Shown here: in pieces, positions 1 through 7,127 of the stretch | Numbering within the stretch: the stretch's first letter is position 1 | Layout: each line of letters opens with the position of its first letter | Made by a program: the position numbers and the translations under genes | Source of the DNA: Alphaproteobacteria bacterium | Lineage (GTDB): Bacteria > Pseudomonadota > Alphaproteobacteria > Sphingomonadales > Sphingomonadaceae | Assembly (NCBI GenBank): GCA_028293055.1 | Contig: JAQGLD010000102.1 | Span: forward strand, 1-10,209 | Length of the DNA: 10,209 bases | Reading direction: 5' to 3' | The notes under the pieces: model-generated | Database searches by the model: none | What the model was told of the DNA's origin: nothing | The model's input: the letters and a program-made list of their open reading frames with translations, nothing else

Positions 1-114
1 TCCACCCCGCGCCTTCGGCGCGCGGTCCCCCTCCCCGTGCCGGGGAGGATCGGGCCCGGCCTTTCGCCGACCCGGTTCCGGGCGTAAGGCGCTGACAGCC
101 GATCGGAGACCCGC
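1..114. repeat. Non-coding leader with GC-rich hairpins
   Basis: No gene is visible here. Positions 31-49 form a perfect 8-bp inverted repeat (CCTCCCCG / CGGGGAGG) around a 3-base loop. A second GC-rich inverted repeat lies at about 7-25, centred on TTCG. Short palindromes of this kind are common between genes in sphingomonad genomes, and similar ones occur near the other end of this window at 10071-10192. They could be REP-like elements or a terminator for a gene to the left of the window. No T-tract follows the stem on the plus strand, so an intrinsic terminator is not well supported. Confidence 0.55.
105..108 (+). promoter_or_regulatory. Ribosome-binding site for the TTG-started lipoprotein
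   Basis: GGAG lies 6 bases before the TTG at 115. It supports that rare start codon over the next in-frame ATG (residue 49), which would remove the whole lipoprotein signal. Confidence 0.6.
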
Positions 115-759
115 TTGAAACGCCCCGCCAATACCGCCCTCGCCGCGACTTTGCTCCTGACCGCTTGCGGCGGCAGCAAGACGCTGACCCTCCCCGACCA
201 GCCGATCGACCGGGCGGCAACGTGCGGGATCGTCGCGGCGGCGCAGGCGCGGGTGGCGATGACCGACATCAAGAAGCCGTTGCCGTTCGAAGCGCAGGGC
301 AAGATCCTCCATTATGCGACGATCGCCGCGTCTGACACCGGCACGTTCGAGCCCCAGACCGCCAATTCGGTCAGCGCCCGCATGCCCGCGCTCCAGGCCC
401 ATGTCACCGACGGCAAGTGGCAGACCTTGCTGCCCGCCTGCGCCGCGGCCTATCCTGCCGCCGAGATAAAGGAGGTGACCCTGCCCGCCTCGCGGACCGA
501 CGCCTTGCTTGCCTGCGACGAGCTGGCCGGCTTCGTCACGATCGCGCTCGACGGCCAGAATTCGATTTATGGCCACCAGCTCTACGAATATCGCCAGCTC
601 AAGAACACGCTCGACCACAGCCTGGTCGCCGGGCTTCGCGCCCGCGCCGGATCGGGTCTCGCTGCGCAGCAGACCGAGCGGCGCAAGGCGATGGCCAAAG
701 CGAGCGCGCTCGGATCCCCGGTCGCGGTCCTCGATCAGTGCAAGGCCAAGTTCGGCTAG
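115..759 (+). CDS. Putative small lipoprotein of unknown function
   Basis: I do not recognise this 214-residue protein. The N-terminus is a lipoprotein signal: basic residues K2 and R3, a hydrophobic stretch at about 7-16, then a lipobox L15-T16-A17-C18. The mature protein should therefore be attached to a membrane by Cys18, and residues G19-G20-S21 do not resemble the Asp+2 inner-membrane retention signal. The start is TTG with GGAG six bases upstream; later starts would lose the signal. The mature part has four further cysteines (37, 109, 134, 209), which could form two disulfides in the periplasm. The C-terminal half (about 150-195) is rich in Arg, Gln and Ala and probably helical. I see no catalytic motif. 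The gene stands alone on the plus strand and converges on the fabZ end of the large operon, so context gives no function. Coding is well supported by the signal and codon pattern; the role is unknown. Confidence 0.82.
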   Translation: MKRPANTALAATLLLTACGGSKTLTLPDQPIDRAATCGIVAAAQARVAMTDIKKPLPFEAQGKILHYATIAASDTGTFEPQTANSVSARMPALQAHVTDGKWQTLLPACAAAYPAAEIKEVTLPASRTDALLACDELAGFVTIALDGQNSIYGHQLYEYRQLKNTLDHSLVAGLRARAGSGLAAQQTERRKAMAKASALGSPVAVLDQCKAKFG

Positions 760-774
760 AGCGAGGTTCGGTCC

Positions 775-883
775 TCTAGAGTGTGTTCGAGCCAAGTGGA
801 AACACTTGGCGGCTCGGAACACACGGCAAACAAAGGAAAACTAGACGCGGAACCGGTTCAACTGAACCGGGACAGAGTCTAGA
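775..883. repeat. TCTAGA-bounded two-hairpin repeat element
   Basis: A 109-base element begins and ends with TCTAGA (775-780 and 878-883). It holds two hairpins. The first pairs 781-798 with 803-824 around a GAAA tetraloop at 799-802, with a small bulge on the right arm; its outer stem is GTGTGTTC / GAACACAC. The second has an 8-bp perfect inner stem, CCGGTTCA (853-860) with TGAACCGG (863-870), inside an outer stem CTAGAC (841-846) with GTCTAG (877-882). An A-rich linker lies between them. The compact symmetric layout between converging genes suggests a dispersed non-coding repeat of the REP or MITE kind. Copy number cannot be judged from one window. Confidence 0.65.
837..882 (-). terminator. 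Candidate intrinsic terminator of the pyrH-fabZ operon
   Basis: Read on the minus strand, the stem formed by 882-877 with 846-841, plus its inner CCGGTTCA/TGAACCGG stem, is followed directly by TTTTCCTTTG (840 downward). A stem followed by a T-rich tract is the pattern of a Rho-independent terminator. It lies about 120 bases past the fabZ stop, a sensible place to end the long operon. The T-tract is interrupted by CC, so strength is uncertain. Confidence 0.45.
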
Positions 884-910
884 CTGTCGTGCACCGACGA
901 ATGGCGTGAT

Positions 911-973
911 CCCCGGCGAACGCCGAGGTCCAGCCGCACCGACCTTGAAATTGGATCCCGGCCTCCGCCGGGA
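911..973. repeat. Pair of GC-rich palindromes downstream of fabZ
   Basis: Two short hairpins stand close together. The first, at 911-928, has a CGGCG/CGCCG core, a two-base AA loop and a C·A mismatch near the base. The second, at 956-973, has a perfect 7-bp stem TCCCGGC/GCCGGGA with a CTCC loop. TCCA (929-932) and TGGA (952-955) just inside the pair also match as an inverted repeat, so the unit looks like a two-headed REP/BIME-type element. It sits 27 bases past the fabZ stop and may protect the mRNA 3' end or assist termination. Confidence 0.55.
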
Positions 974-999
974 AGCAGTTCCCTGGAATGATACGGACC

Positions 1000-1476
1000 C
1001 TAATCCTTCGGCGGATCCGAGATCATCGCCGTGAAGCTGGCCTGGGCGGCGACCTTGCCGTGCATGATCACCCGGCCGGCGAACTTGCACACGGTGCCGC
1101 GGTCCTGGACGAGGTCGACCTCGATGCGCAACAGCACTCCGGGCTCGACCGGCTTGCGGAACTTGGCGCCGTCGATCGCCATGAAATAGACGAGCTTGCC
1201 CGAGCCGGCGAGGCCGAGCGATTCCACCGCGAGCACGCCCGAGGCCTGGGCCATGGCTTCGACCAGAAGTACTCCCGGCATGATCGGCCGGGTCGGGAAA
1301 TGGCCCTGGAAGAAGGGCTCGTTGATCGTCACCGCCTTGATGCAGACGATGCTCTTGTGCGGCACCAGCTCCTCGACCCGGTCGATCAGGAGCATCGGGT
1401 AACGATGCGGCAGCGCCGCCATCACCCGCCGGATATCCAGCGGGCCGATGGCGGCGGCTTCCGTCGTCTCGGTCAC
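1000..1476 (-). CDS. fabZ: 3-hydroxyacyl-ACP dehydratase FabZ
   Basis: FabZ removes water from (3R)-hydroxyacyl-ACP to give trans-2-enoyl-ACP in the cytoplasmic fatty-acid elongation cycle. The 158-residue product is a single hot-dog fold of usual length. The family motifs are plain: [12 protein letters not shown] at 23-34, then [12 protein letters not shown] at 57-68 and EAMAQ at 73-77. His59 and Glu73 match the catalytic His/Glu pair of the family, with the same 14-residue spacing as E. coli His54/Glu68. The start is GTG at 1476, overlapping the skp stop as GTGA, so translation is probably coupled to skp; the frame is open further upstream, but that stretch is only an off-frame reading of skp. 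It is the last gene of the operon. In many proteobacteria lpxD lies just before and lpxA just after fabZ; neither is here. Confidence 0.96.
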   Translation of the reverse strand: MTETTEAAAIGPLDIRRVMAALPHRYPMLLIDRVEELVPHKSIVCIKAVTINEPFFQGHFPTRPIMPGVLLVEAMAQASGVLAVESLGLAGSGKLVYFMAIDGAKFRKPVEPGVLLRIEVDLVQDRGTVCKFAGRVIMHGKVAAQASFTAMISDPPKD

Positions 1477-2087
1477 CGGCCCTGGGGCTGCTGAGCTGCC
1501 GGAGCCTGCGGGAGCGGCGTGACGCTGACGCTCGGGACGCCGGTGTTGAGCGCTGCGAGGACTTCGTTGGTGATATCGACCGCCGGGGCGTGAGCAATGG
1601 TCGCGCGGAAATCCATTGCGATGTTGGCGCCGTGCGTGGTCATCGCCTGGGTGATCAACGGATTGACCCGCTCGTCGAGCTGGCGAACGACATTCTGCTG
1701 GACCGACTGGATGTTCTGGTCGAGCCGCTGAAGCTCCTGCTGGGCCGCAGCTTCGCGCGCCTGATAGGCCTGGACGCGGGTGCGAAGCGCATTCTCGGCG
1801 GCGGTGCGGGCGGCGCCGGCGGGCATCGCCTGAGCGGCCTGACCGGCGGTCTGGATCGACGCGGCTTCGGCCTCGAGCGGGCCGCGCAGCGCCTGCGCGC
1901 GGGTCTGGCCGGAGGTGACCAGCGCCTGGATCTGGGTGTTGGCGGCGCGGCAGGCGACGCATTCGGCATAGATGCGGCTGGTGTCGACCAGGACGATCAC
2001 GGCCGCAGGGGTGCGGGCGGCCTGGGCGGCGAGCGGAGTTGCGAAGGCGAGGGCCGAAAGGCCGGCAACAATCAGGGCTTTGTTCAT
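1473..2087 (-). CDS. skp: Periplasmic chaperone Skp/OmpH
   Basis: Skp (OmpH family) holds unfolded outer-membrane proteins in the periplasm and passes them toward the BAM complex. The 204-residue product has a signal peptide with likely cleavage after A20-A21-Q22-A23. A β-strand [11 protein letters not shown] (30-40) follows, then a long Ala/Gln-rich helical stretch (about 48-135) fitting the tentacle coiled coils. The segment [12 protein letters not shown] (170-181) is the closing part of the OmpH fold, and a Pro/Gln/Ala tail (about 187-204) ends it. An unusual feature is Cys43-Val-Ala-Cys46, a CxxC at the start of the first helix; E. coli Skp has none. The ATG overlaps the bamA stop by one base (TGATG), and AGGA lies 11 bases upstream. 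Position directly after bamA supports the call strongly. Confidence 0.9.
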   Translation of the reverse strand: MNKALIVAGLSALAFATPLAAQAARTPAAVIVLVDTSRIYAECVACRAANTQIQALVTSGQTRAQALRGPLEAEAASIQTAGQAAQAMPAGAARTAAENALRTRVQAYQAREAAAQQELQRLDQNIQSVQQNVVRQLDERVNPLITQAMTTHGANIAMDFRATIAHAPAVDITNEVLAALNTGVPSVSVTPLPQAPAAQQPQGR

Positions 2088-4750
2088 CAGAATGCAGTTC
2101 CTACGTTGAAGGTGATGAGTTTGTCGTCATCGCCCGGCGACTTGAGCAGCGCCTTGGCGACGTCGATCCGGAAAGGTCCGAACGGAGAGTTCCAATTGAC
2201 TCCGATGCCGACCGACAGTCGCGGCCGCGGCGTGTCGCCGAGGAAGCGCTCGGCAAATCCCGGAGTGGCGAGAGCGTTGTAGCCGGTACCGAGAGATGCG
2301 CAGGAGGCAGGCCCCGACCCCGTGCGGGGGACGGCCTTGCGAGTAAGGCCGGTGGTTGTGTCCACTGGATCGCAATAATCGATGGTCTGGGTCGCCGGGT
2401 GCACCACGCCCCACAAGGCGCCGACGTCCGCGAAGATCGAGGGCCGCAGGTTGAGCTCCTTGACGCCTGTCCCGAGCGGAATTTCGAGCTCGGCGCGGCC
2501 GAGATAATAGGCTCGTCCGCCGATCGCATCGTCCTGGATCTGCTTGCGGTCCGTGTTGAGCGTGCCGTCGGCATTGTAAGTGAGGCGCTGGACTCGCGGA
2601 CCGACGCCGCGAATGTCGAAACCGCGGATCTGCGGTTCGCCGAGGAAGAAGCGGTCGACCAGCCTCACTCCGTCGACTCCCGGCGCCTGCTGGCCCTCCA
2701 GGCTGTGGATATAGCCGCCCTCGCCGCTCACCGAGAAGGTGAAGCCGCCGCCCATCGGCCAGTAGCGGATCGCGTTGAGCCGGGTGCGGACATATTTCAC
2801 GTCGCCGCCGAGGCCGGCGAAATCCTGGCTGAGCACGGCACGAAGTCCGCGCGTCGGATGAACGCCGTTGTCGAGATTGATGTAGGCGAGGGAATAACCG
2901 ACCGACGAAGTCGTTCGCTTGCCGATCTGGTCGCAAAGGTAACGGCCGGCGAGCAGCGGATCGCATTCGAGGATCCCGTCGCCATTGATGTCGCTGTAGA
3001 ACTGGCTGCGATCGAGCGTCACATTATCGAAATTGAGCCCGTAGCGAAGCGCCAGCTGCATATATTCGGTGAGCGGGACGCCGAGGCGGAGCTGGCCTCC
3101 GGTCGAGGTCTGCTTGTAGGTCGTATTGCGGTTGTTATCGAGATAGTTGAAGCTCGAATAATCGCGGCGGAACAGGTCGACGCCGACCGCAATGTTGCGG
3201 TCGAACAGATAGGGCTCGGTAAAGCCGGCCTCGATCGACTTGGAATAAGACGAATAATTGACTCCGAGCCGGACTTCCTGGCCCTTGCCCATGAAGTTGC
3301 GCTGCTCGACCGACGCATTGACGATGAAATGCTCGATGCTCGAATAGCCGCCGGAAAGCTGGAGCTGGCCGGTCGACTTGTCCTCGACGTCAAGGCCGAG
3401 GATGACCCGATCCGGTGTCGAGCCCTGGGTCTGCTTGATCTCCAGATTCTCCTGGAAAAATCCGAGCGACTGGAGGCGATCGCGGGTCCGCTTGACCCGG
3501 ACGCTGTTGAACGGGTCGCCCTCGGCGAGCCGGAACTCGCGCCGGATGACCTTGTCGCGAGTGACCTGGTTGCCGTTGATGTCGATCCGCTCGACATAGG
3601 TGCGCGGAGTCTCGGCGAGATCGAAGGTCACCCCCATGGTGAGGGTATCCTTGTCGCGCTCGAACTTCGGATCGACGTCGGCGAAGGCGTAGCCGAACAG
3701 GCCGGCGCTCTCGTTGAGCCGGTTGACCGTGTCCTCGATCATCTTGGCGTTATACCAGTCGCCCTTCTTCATCGGCAGCATGCGGGTGAGCGCTTCGCCC
3801 TTGAAGTCGCGGATCGAGCTTTCGACCTTCACATCGCCGAATTTGTAGCGGGGCCCCTCCTCCACCACATAAGTGATGATGAAGTCCTTGCGGTCCGGAG
3901 TGAGCTCGGCGACCGCGGAGATCACGTGGAAGTCGGCATAGCCGTTGGTAAGGTAGAAGAGGCGAAGCTTCTGCTGGTCGTAGGCCAGCCGGTCCGGATC
4001 GTAGACGTCGCCCGATCCGAGGAAGCTGAGCGGCCCGCTGCGCTTCGTCGCCATCTGGCCGCGAAGCTCGCGGTCCGAGAATTTCTCGTTGCCGAGAATG
4101 TTGATCTGGCGGATCTTCGACTTCGGCCCCTCGTGGATCTCGAACACCACATCGACGCGGTTCTGGTCGAGCTGGACGATCTTGGGCTCGACCGAAGCGG
4201 CAAAGCGGCCCTGGCGGCGGTACAGCTCGATGATCCGAGCGACATCGGCGCGCGCCTTGGAGCGGGTGAAGATCTGCCGAGGAGCCAGCTTGATCTCCGG
4301 ATTGATCTTTTCTTCCTTGATCCGCTTGTTGCCCTCGAGGACGATGCGGTTGATCACCGGATTCTCGCGGACCTGGACGACGATGTCGCCGGTGTCGGCG
4401 CCGGCGATCGTCACATCGGCGAACAATTCGGTCGCGTAGAGGTCGCGAAGCGCCTGATCGAGGCTCTCCCGAGTGTAATTCTGGCCGATGCGAAGGTTCA
4501 TGTAGGAGAGGACGGTCTCCGCCTCGAGCCGCTGGTTGCCGTTGACCGCGAGCGTCTTGATCAGCGTCTGCTGCGGAGGCGCGGGCGCGGGGGTGGCGGC
4601 GGGCGCAGCCGGGGCCGCGGGTGCAGGCGCTGCGGCCGATGGGGCTGCGGGCTGGGCATAGGCCGGCGCCGCGACTCCGCCGAGGATCGTCCCGACGAGG
4701 AGCGCGGAGCTCAGCCGCCTGCGAAATGTAATCTTATTGTTCGCTGTCAC
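2087..4750 (-). CDS. bamA: Outer membrane protein assembly factor BamA
   Basis: BamA is the Omp85 core of the BAM complex, which folds β-barrel proteins into the outer membrane. The 887-residue product has a signal peptide (1-32, cleaved after AYA), an Ala/Pro-rich linker (34-59), five POTRA domains (about 62-128, 130-207, 209-298, 300-380, 383-457) and a barrel (about 460-887). The loop-6 Omp85 motif appears as I708-R-G-F711, and the protein ends in Phe, as a β-signal should. Cysteine pairs 596/606 and 793/817 lie in predicted surface loops; the first pair follows a DINGDG motif at 587-592. I chose GTG at 4750 because GAGGG stands nine bases upstream and the signal peptide then begins correctly; the frame stays open to 4939, but that stretch lies inside rseP and has no signal character. 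Its stop overlaps the skp start. Confidence 0.97.
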   Translation of the reverse strand: MTANNKITFRRRLSSALLVGTILGGVAAPAYAQPAAPSAAAPAPAAPAAPAATPAPAPPQQTLIKTLAVNGNQRLEAETVLSYMNLRIGQNYTRESLDQALRDLYATELFADVTIAGADTGDIVVQVRENPVINRIVLEGNKRIKEEKINPEIKLAPRQIFTRSKARADVARIIELYRRQGRFAASVEPKIVQLDQNRVDVVFEIHEGPKSKIRQINILGNEKFSDRELRGQMATKRSGPLSFLGSGDVYDPDRLAYDQQKLRLFYLTNGYADFHVISAVAELTPDRKDFIITYVVEEGPRYKFGDVKVESSIRDFKGEALTRMLPMKKGDWYNAKMIEDTVNRLNESAGLFGYAFADVDPKFERDKDTLTMGVTFDLAETPRTYVERIDINGNQVTRDKVIRREFRLAEGDPFNSVRVKRTRDRLQSLGFFQENLEIKQTQGSTPDRVILGLDVEDKSTGQLQLSGGYSSIEHFIVNASVEQRNFMGKGQEVRLGVNYSSYSKSIEAGFTEPYLFDRNIAVGVDLFRRDYSSFNYLDNNRNTTYKQTSTGGQLRLGVPLTEYMQLALRYGLNFDNVTLDRSQFYSDINGDGILECDPLLAGRYLCDQIGKRTTSSVGYSLAYINLDNGVHPTRGLRAVLSQDFAGLGGDVKYVRTRLNAIRYWPMGGGFTFSVSGEGGYIHSLEGQQAPGVDGVRLVDRFFLGEPQIRGFDIRGVGPRVQRLTYNADGTLNTDRKQIQDDAIGGRAYYLGRAELEIPLGTGVKELNLRPSIFADVGALWGVVHPATQTIDYCDPVDTTTGLTRKAVPRTGSGPASCASLGTGYNALATPGFAERFLGDTPRPRLSVGIGVNWNSPFGPFRIDVAKALLKSPGDDDKLITFNVGTAF

Positions 4751-4827
4751 GCGTACCCGCCCTCGATGAGATTTCGGCCAACGGCCGCCTGTGAACCCCC
4801 GTTCGCTGCAGCCCTGCCCGATGATCG
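4751..4827 (-). promoter_or_regulatory. rseP-bamA gap with bamA ribosome-binding site
   Basis: This 77-base gap is the only non-overlapping junction in the operon. GAGGG at 4764-4760 is a well-placed ribosome-binding site, nine bases before the bamA GTG. A small perfect hairpin, CGGCC/GGCCG with a 3-base loop, lies at 4775-4787. I see no clear -35/-10 pair and no T-tract after the hairpin, so the ribosome-binding site is well supported but an internal promoter or attenuator is only a possibility. Confidence 0.5.
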
Positions 4828-5964
4828 TCACCCGATCAACCCGCCAAGCTTCGACCACAGCCCGAAAGACGCCAAGTCGTTCAAGGTCACGAAGACCATG
4901 AGCGCCAGCAGCATGGCGAGACCGGTCCGGAACGCCCAATCCTGCGCCTCAGGACGGAGCGGCTTACGCCGCACGCCTTCGACGGCGTAGAAAAACAGAT
5001 GCCCTCCATCCAGCATGGGAATTGGCAACAGGTTGATGAACCCTAAGTTAATTGAAATCGCCGCCATGAACCAGACCAAAGCGAGCGGCCCCAATGTCGC
5101 CTGCTCGCCCGAGAATTTGGCGGTCTTGAGCGGCCCGCCAAGCTCCTGCAGCGAACGCTTGCCGACGATCATCTGGCCGATCCCGTCCATCGTCATGCTG
5201 ACGATCGTCCAGCTTTGCCGCAGCGATCCGGCGAACGCCTCGAGCGGCGGCACCGGCTCGATCACGATCGAGCGGTTGCCGATGCCGAGGACGCCGCGTT
5301 TGAAGCTGTTGCCGAACTTGTCGGTCTGGGTATCAGCCCTGAGCGTCGCCCTCGTTTCCAGCGGGCGACCGCCGCGCACGAAGCCGATCGAGACTGCATC
5401 GCCAGGCCGGAGCACCACGCGCTGGGCGATATCCTCGAACCGGTCGATCGCGCTGCCGTCGATGCTGGTGATCCGGTCTCCCGGGCGGAGCCCCGCCTGG
5501 GCCGCCGCCGAATTCTGAAGCACCGTCTCGACGACCGGCGGGGTGCGAGGTTCGCCGAAGGCCATGTTGAAGGCCCAGAAGACCAGGATCGCGAACAGGA
5601 AATTAGTCGCCGGCCCGGCCAGGACGATCAGGAATCGCTTCCACACCGGCTTGGACTGGAAGGTCCGGTTGCGCTCCTCGGGGGGCAGATGCAGCCATTC
5701 ATCGCTCGGCTGGCTCGCCGGATTCATATCTCCGGCGAATTTCACATATCCGCCCATCGGCAGCCAGCCGACCTTCCAGCGCGTGCCCCTCTTGTCGGTC
5801 CAGCCGAGGATCTCGCGGCCGAAGCCGATCGAGAAAGTGTCCGCGCCAACCCCGAACCAGCGGCCGACGAAATAATGGCCGAGCTCGTGGACGAAGATCA
5901 GTGGCCCGATGACGATCAGGAAGCTGAAGACGGTCCAGAAGAATCCGGGAGTGCCGGTGGTCAA
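4828..5964 (-). CDS. rseP: RseP-type site-2 intramembrane zinc protease
   Basis: RseP-family proteases cut substrates inside the inner membrane, classically an anti-sigma factor after an outer-membrane stress signal, and they also clear signal peptides. The 378-residue protein has the zinc site H26-E27-L-G-H30 in its first membrane segment (about 10-33), the conserved MGGYVKF loop at 70-76, a membrane segment near 110-134, one PDZ domain (about 141-212) and the third zinc ligand Asp319 in a PMLDGGH motif near the third segment. A final membrane segment lies at about 345-366. E. coli RseP has about 450 residues and two PDZ domains; this is the shorter one-PDZ form. The start is TTG at 5964, overlapping the dxr stop as TTGA, with AAGG eight bases upstream. 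A stop codon two codons further upstream rules out an earlier start. No anti-sigma substrate is encoded nearby. Confidence 0.95.
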   Translation of the reverse strand: MTTGTPGFFWTVFSFLIVIGPLIFVHELGHYFVGRWFGVGADTFSIGFGREILGWTDKRGTRWKVGWLPMGGYVKFAGDMNPASQPSDEWLHLPPEERNRTFQSKPVWKRFLIVLAGPATNFLFAILVFWAFNMAFGEPRTPPVVETVLQNSAAAQAGLRPGDRITSIDGSAIDRFEDIAQRVVLRPGDAVSIGFVRGGRPLETRATLRADTQTDKFGNSFKRGVLGIGNRSIVIEPVPPLEAFAGSLRQSWTIVSMTMDGIGQMIVGKRSLQELGGPLKTAKFSGEQATLGPLALVWFMAAISINLGFINLLPIPMLDGGHLFFYAVEGVRRKPLRPEAQDWAFRTGLAMLLALMVFVTLNDLASFGLWSKLGGLIG

Positions 5965-7127
5965 TGACTATACCTTATTGCGATCGTCTCGGCGGCTGAG
6001 CGGGCCTGTCGGTCGATATCGAGCACCTCGTCGATCGAGGCTGGGGCGGCAGGGTCATAGCCTTCAAGGCTCGAAGCTGCAATCGAAGCAATGTCGAGAA
6101 AGCCGATGCGGCCGGCGAGGAAGGCCGCGACCGCCACTTCGTTGGCCGCGTTGAGCACGGCGGGCTTCGCTCCGCCGGCGAGGAGCGCAGCGCGGGCCAG
6201 GCCAAGCGCCGGGAAACGTTCGAAATCCGGCGCCTCGAAGGTCAGGGTTCCGACCTTCACCAGGTCGAGCCGCTGGCAGGGAGTCTCCATGCGCTGCGGC
6301 CAGGCCAAAGTGAAGGCGATCGGGATCCGCATGTCCGGAGCGCCGAGCTGCGCGAGCACCGAGCCGTCATGATATTCGACCATGGAATGCACCACCGACT
6401 GCGGGTGGATGACGATATCGAACCCATCCGCCCCGAGCGGGAAGAGGTGATAGGCCTCGATCAGCTCGAGCCCCTTGTTCATCAAGGTCGCGGAATCGAC
6501 CGAAATCTTGGCGCCCATCTTCCAATTGGGGTGCGCGACCGCCTGTGCGGGGGTCATCCCGCCCATCTCGGCCCGGCTCATCTGACGGAACGGACCTCCG
6601 CTCGCGGTCAGGATGATGCGGCGTACCGAGCGGAAATCGGCCTGCTCGAGGCATTGAAAGATGGCATTATGCTCGGAATCGACCGGAAGCAGGGTCGCCC
6701 CGCTCGTCCGCGCCGTCTCCATCATGATCTCGCCGGCCGAGACCAGGGCTTCCTTGTTGGCGAGCGCGACGGTACCGCCCTGCTCGATCGCGGCCATGGT
6801 CGGCCCGAGACCGGCGGTACCGACGATCGCCGCCATCGTCCATTCCGCCCCTGCAGCCGCCGCAGCGAGCACCGCCTCGCGCCCGCAGGCGATTTCGACG
6901 CTGCTGTCCCCAAGCCGCTCGCGAAGCTCGGGGAAGGCGGCATCGTCGGCGATCACCGCGCGCCGCGCACCGACCCGCAGCGCCGCATCGGCAAGGCCCT
7001 GCGCGTCCCGATTCGCGGTCAGCGCGAGCACTTCGAAGCCTTCAGGGTCCCGTTCGATCAGGTCGAGAGTCGATCGGCCGACCGAGCCGGTCGCGCCGAG
7101 GATGGTCACGGTGCGCCTGGCGGTCAC
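5961..7127 (-). CDS. dxr: 1-deoxy-D-xylulose 5-phosphate reductoisomerase
   Basis: Dxr (IspC) converts 1-deoxy-D-xylulose 5-phosphate to 2-C-methyl-D-erythritol 4-phosphate with NADPH, the committed step of the MEP isoprenoid route in the cytoplasm. The 388-residue protein is of normal length. GATGSVG at 11-17 is the NADPH-binding turn and ANKEALVSAG begins at 123. Metal ligands Asp150 and Glu152 lie in PVDSEHN, and Glu221 follows N217-K218 in MNKGLE. The substrate-covering loop is HPNWKMG at 199-205 with its tryptophan at 202. These match the E. coli active site. The GTG at 7127 overlaps the cdsA stop as GTGA. I see no good ribosome-binding site before it, so translation probably depends on coupling to cdsA. 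Its product route feeds UppS, encoded two genes upstream. Confidence 0.97.
   Translation of the reverse strand: MTARRTVTILGATGSVGRSTLDLIERDPEGFEVLALTANRDAQGLADAALRVGARRAVIADDAAFPELRERLGDSSVEIACGREAVLAAAAAGAEWTMAAIVGTAGLGPTMAAIEQGGTVALANKEALVSAGEIMMETARTSGATLLPVDSEHNAIFQCLEQADFRSVRRIILTASGGPFRQMSRAEMGGMTPAQAVAHPNWKMGAKISVDSATLMNKGLELIEAYHLFPLGADGFDIVIHPQSVVHSMVEYHDGSVLAQLGAPDMRIPIAFTLAWPQRMETPCQRLDLVKVGTLTFEAPDFERFPALGLARAALLAGGAKPAVLNAANEVAVAAFLAGRIGFLDIASIAASSLEGYDPAAPASIDEVLDIDRQARSAAETIAIRYSH

Noticed and set aside
783..1034. A small plus-strand open frame of 83 codons across the repeat region
   Set aside because: It runs through hairpin repeats and into antisense fabZ, with no ribosome-binding site and no protein-like pattern.
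1477..1962. An upstream extension of the fabZ frame to 1962
   Set aside because: This part is skp read in another frame. FabZ is complete from the GTG at 1476, at the family's usual length.
4574..4660. GC-rich low-complexity stretch that looks like a DNA repeat
   Set aside because: It is explained by Ala and Pro codons of the BamA linker; no fixed repeat unit is present.
4751..4939. A 63-residue N-terminal extension of BamA
   Set aside because: It lies partly in rseP and in the leader, lacks signal-peptide character, and the GTG at 4750 has a good ribosome-binding site and a proper signal peptide.
2039..4990. A 983-codon open frame on the plus strand, covering all of bamA
   Set aside because: Its codons are exact reverse complements of the bamA codons, so a stop can arise only from TTA, CTA or TCA in bamA, which are rare in such GC-rich DNA. 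The translation is low-complexity and resembles no family, whereas bamA has every expected domain.
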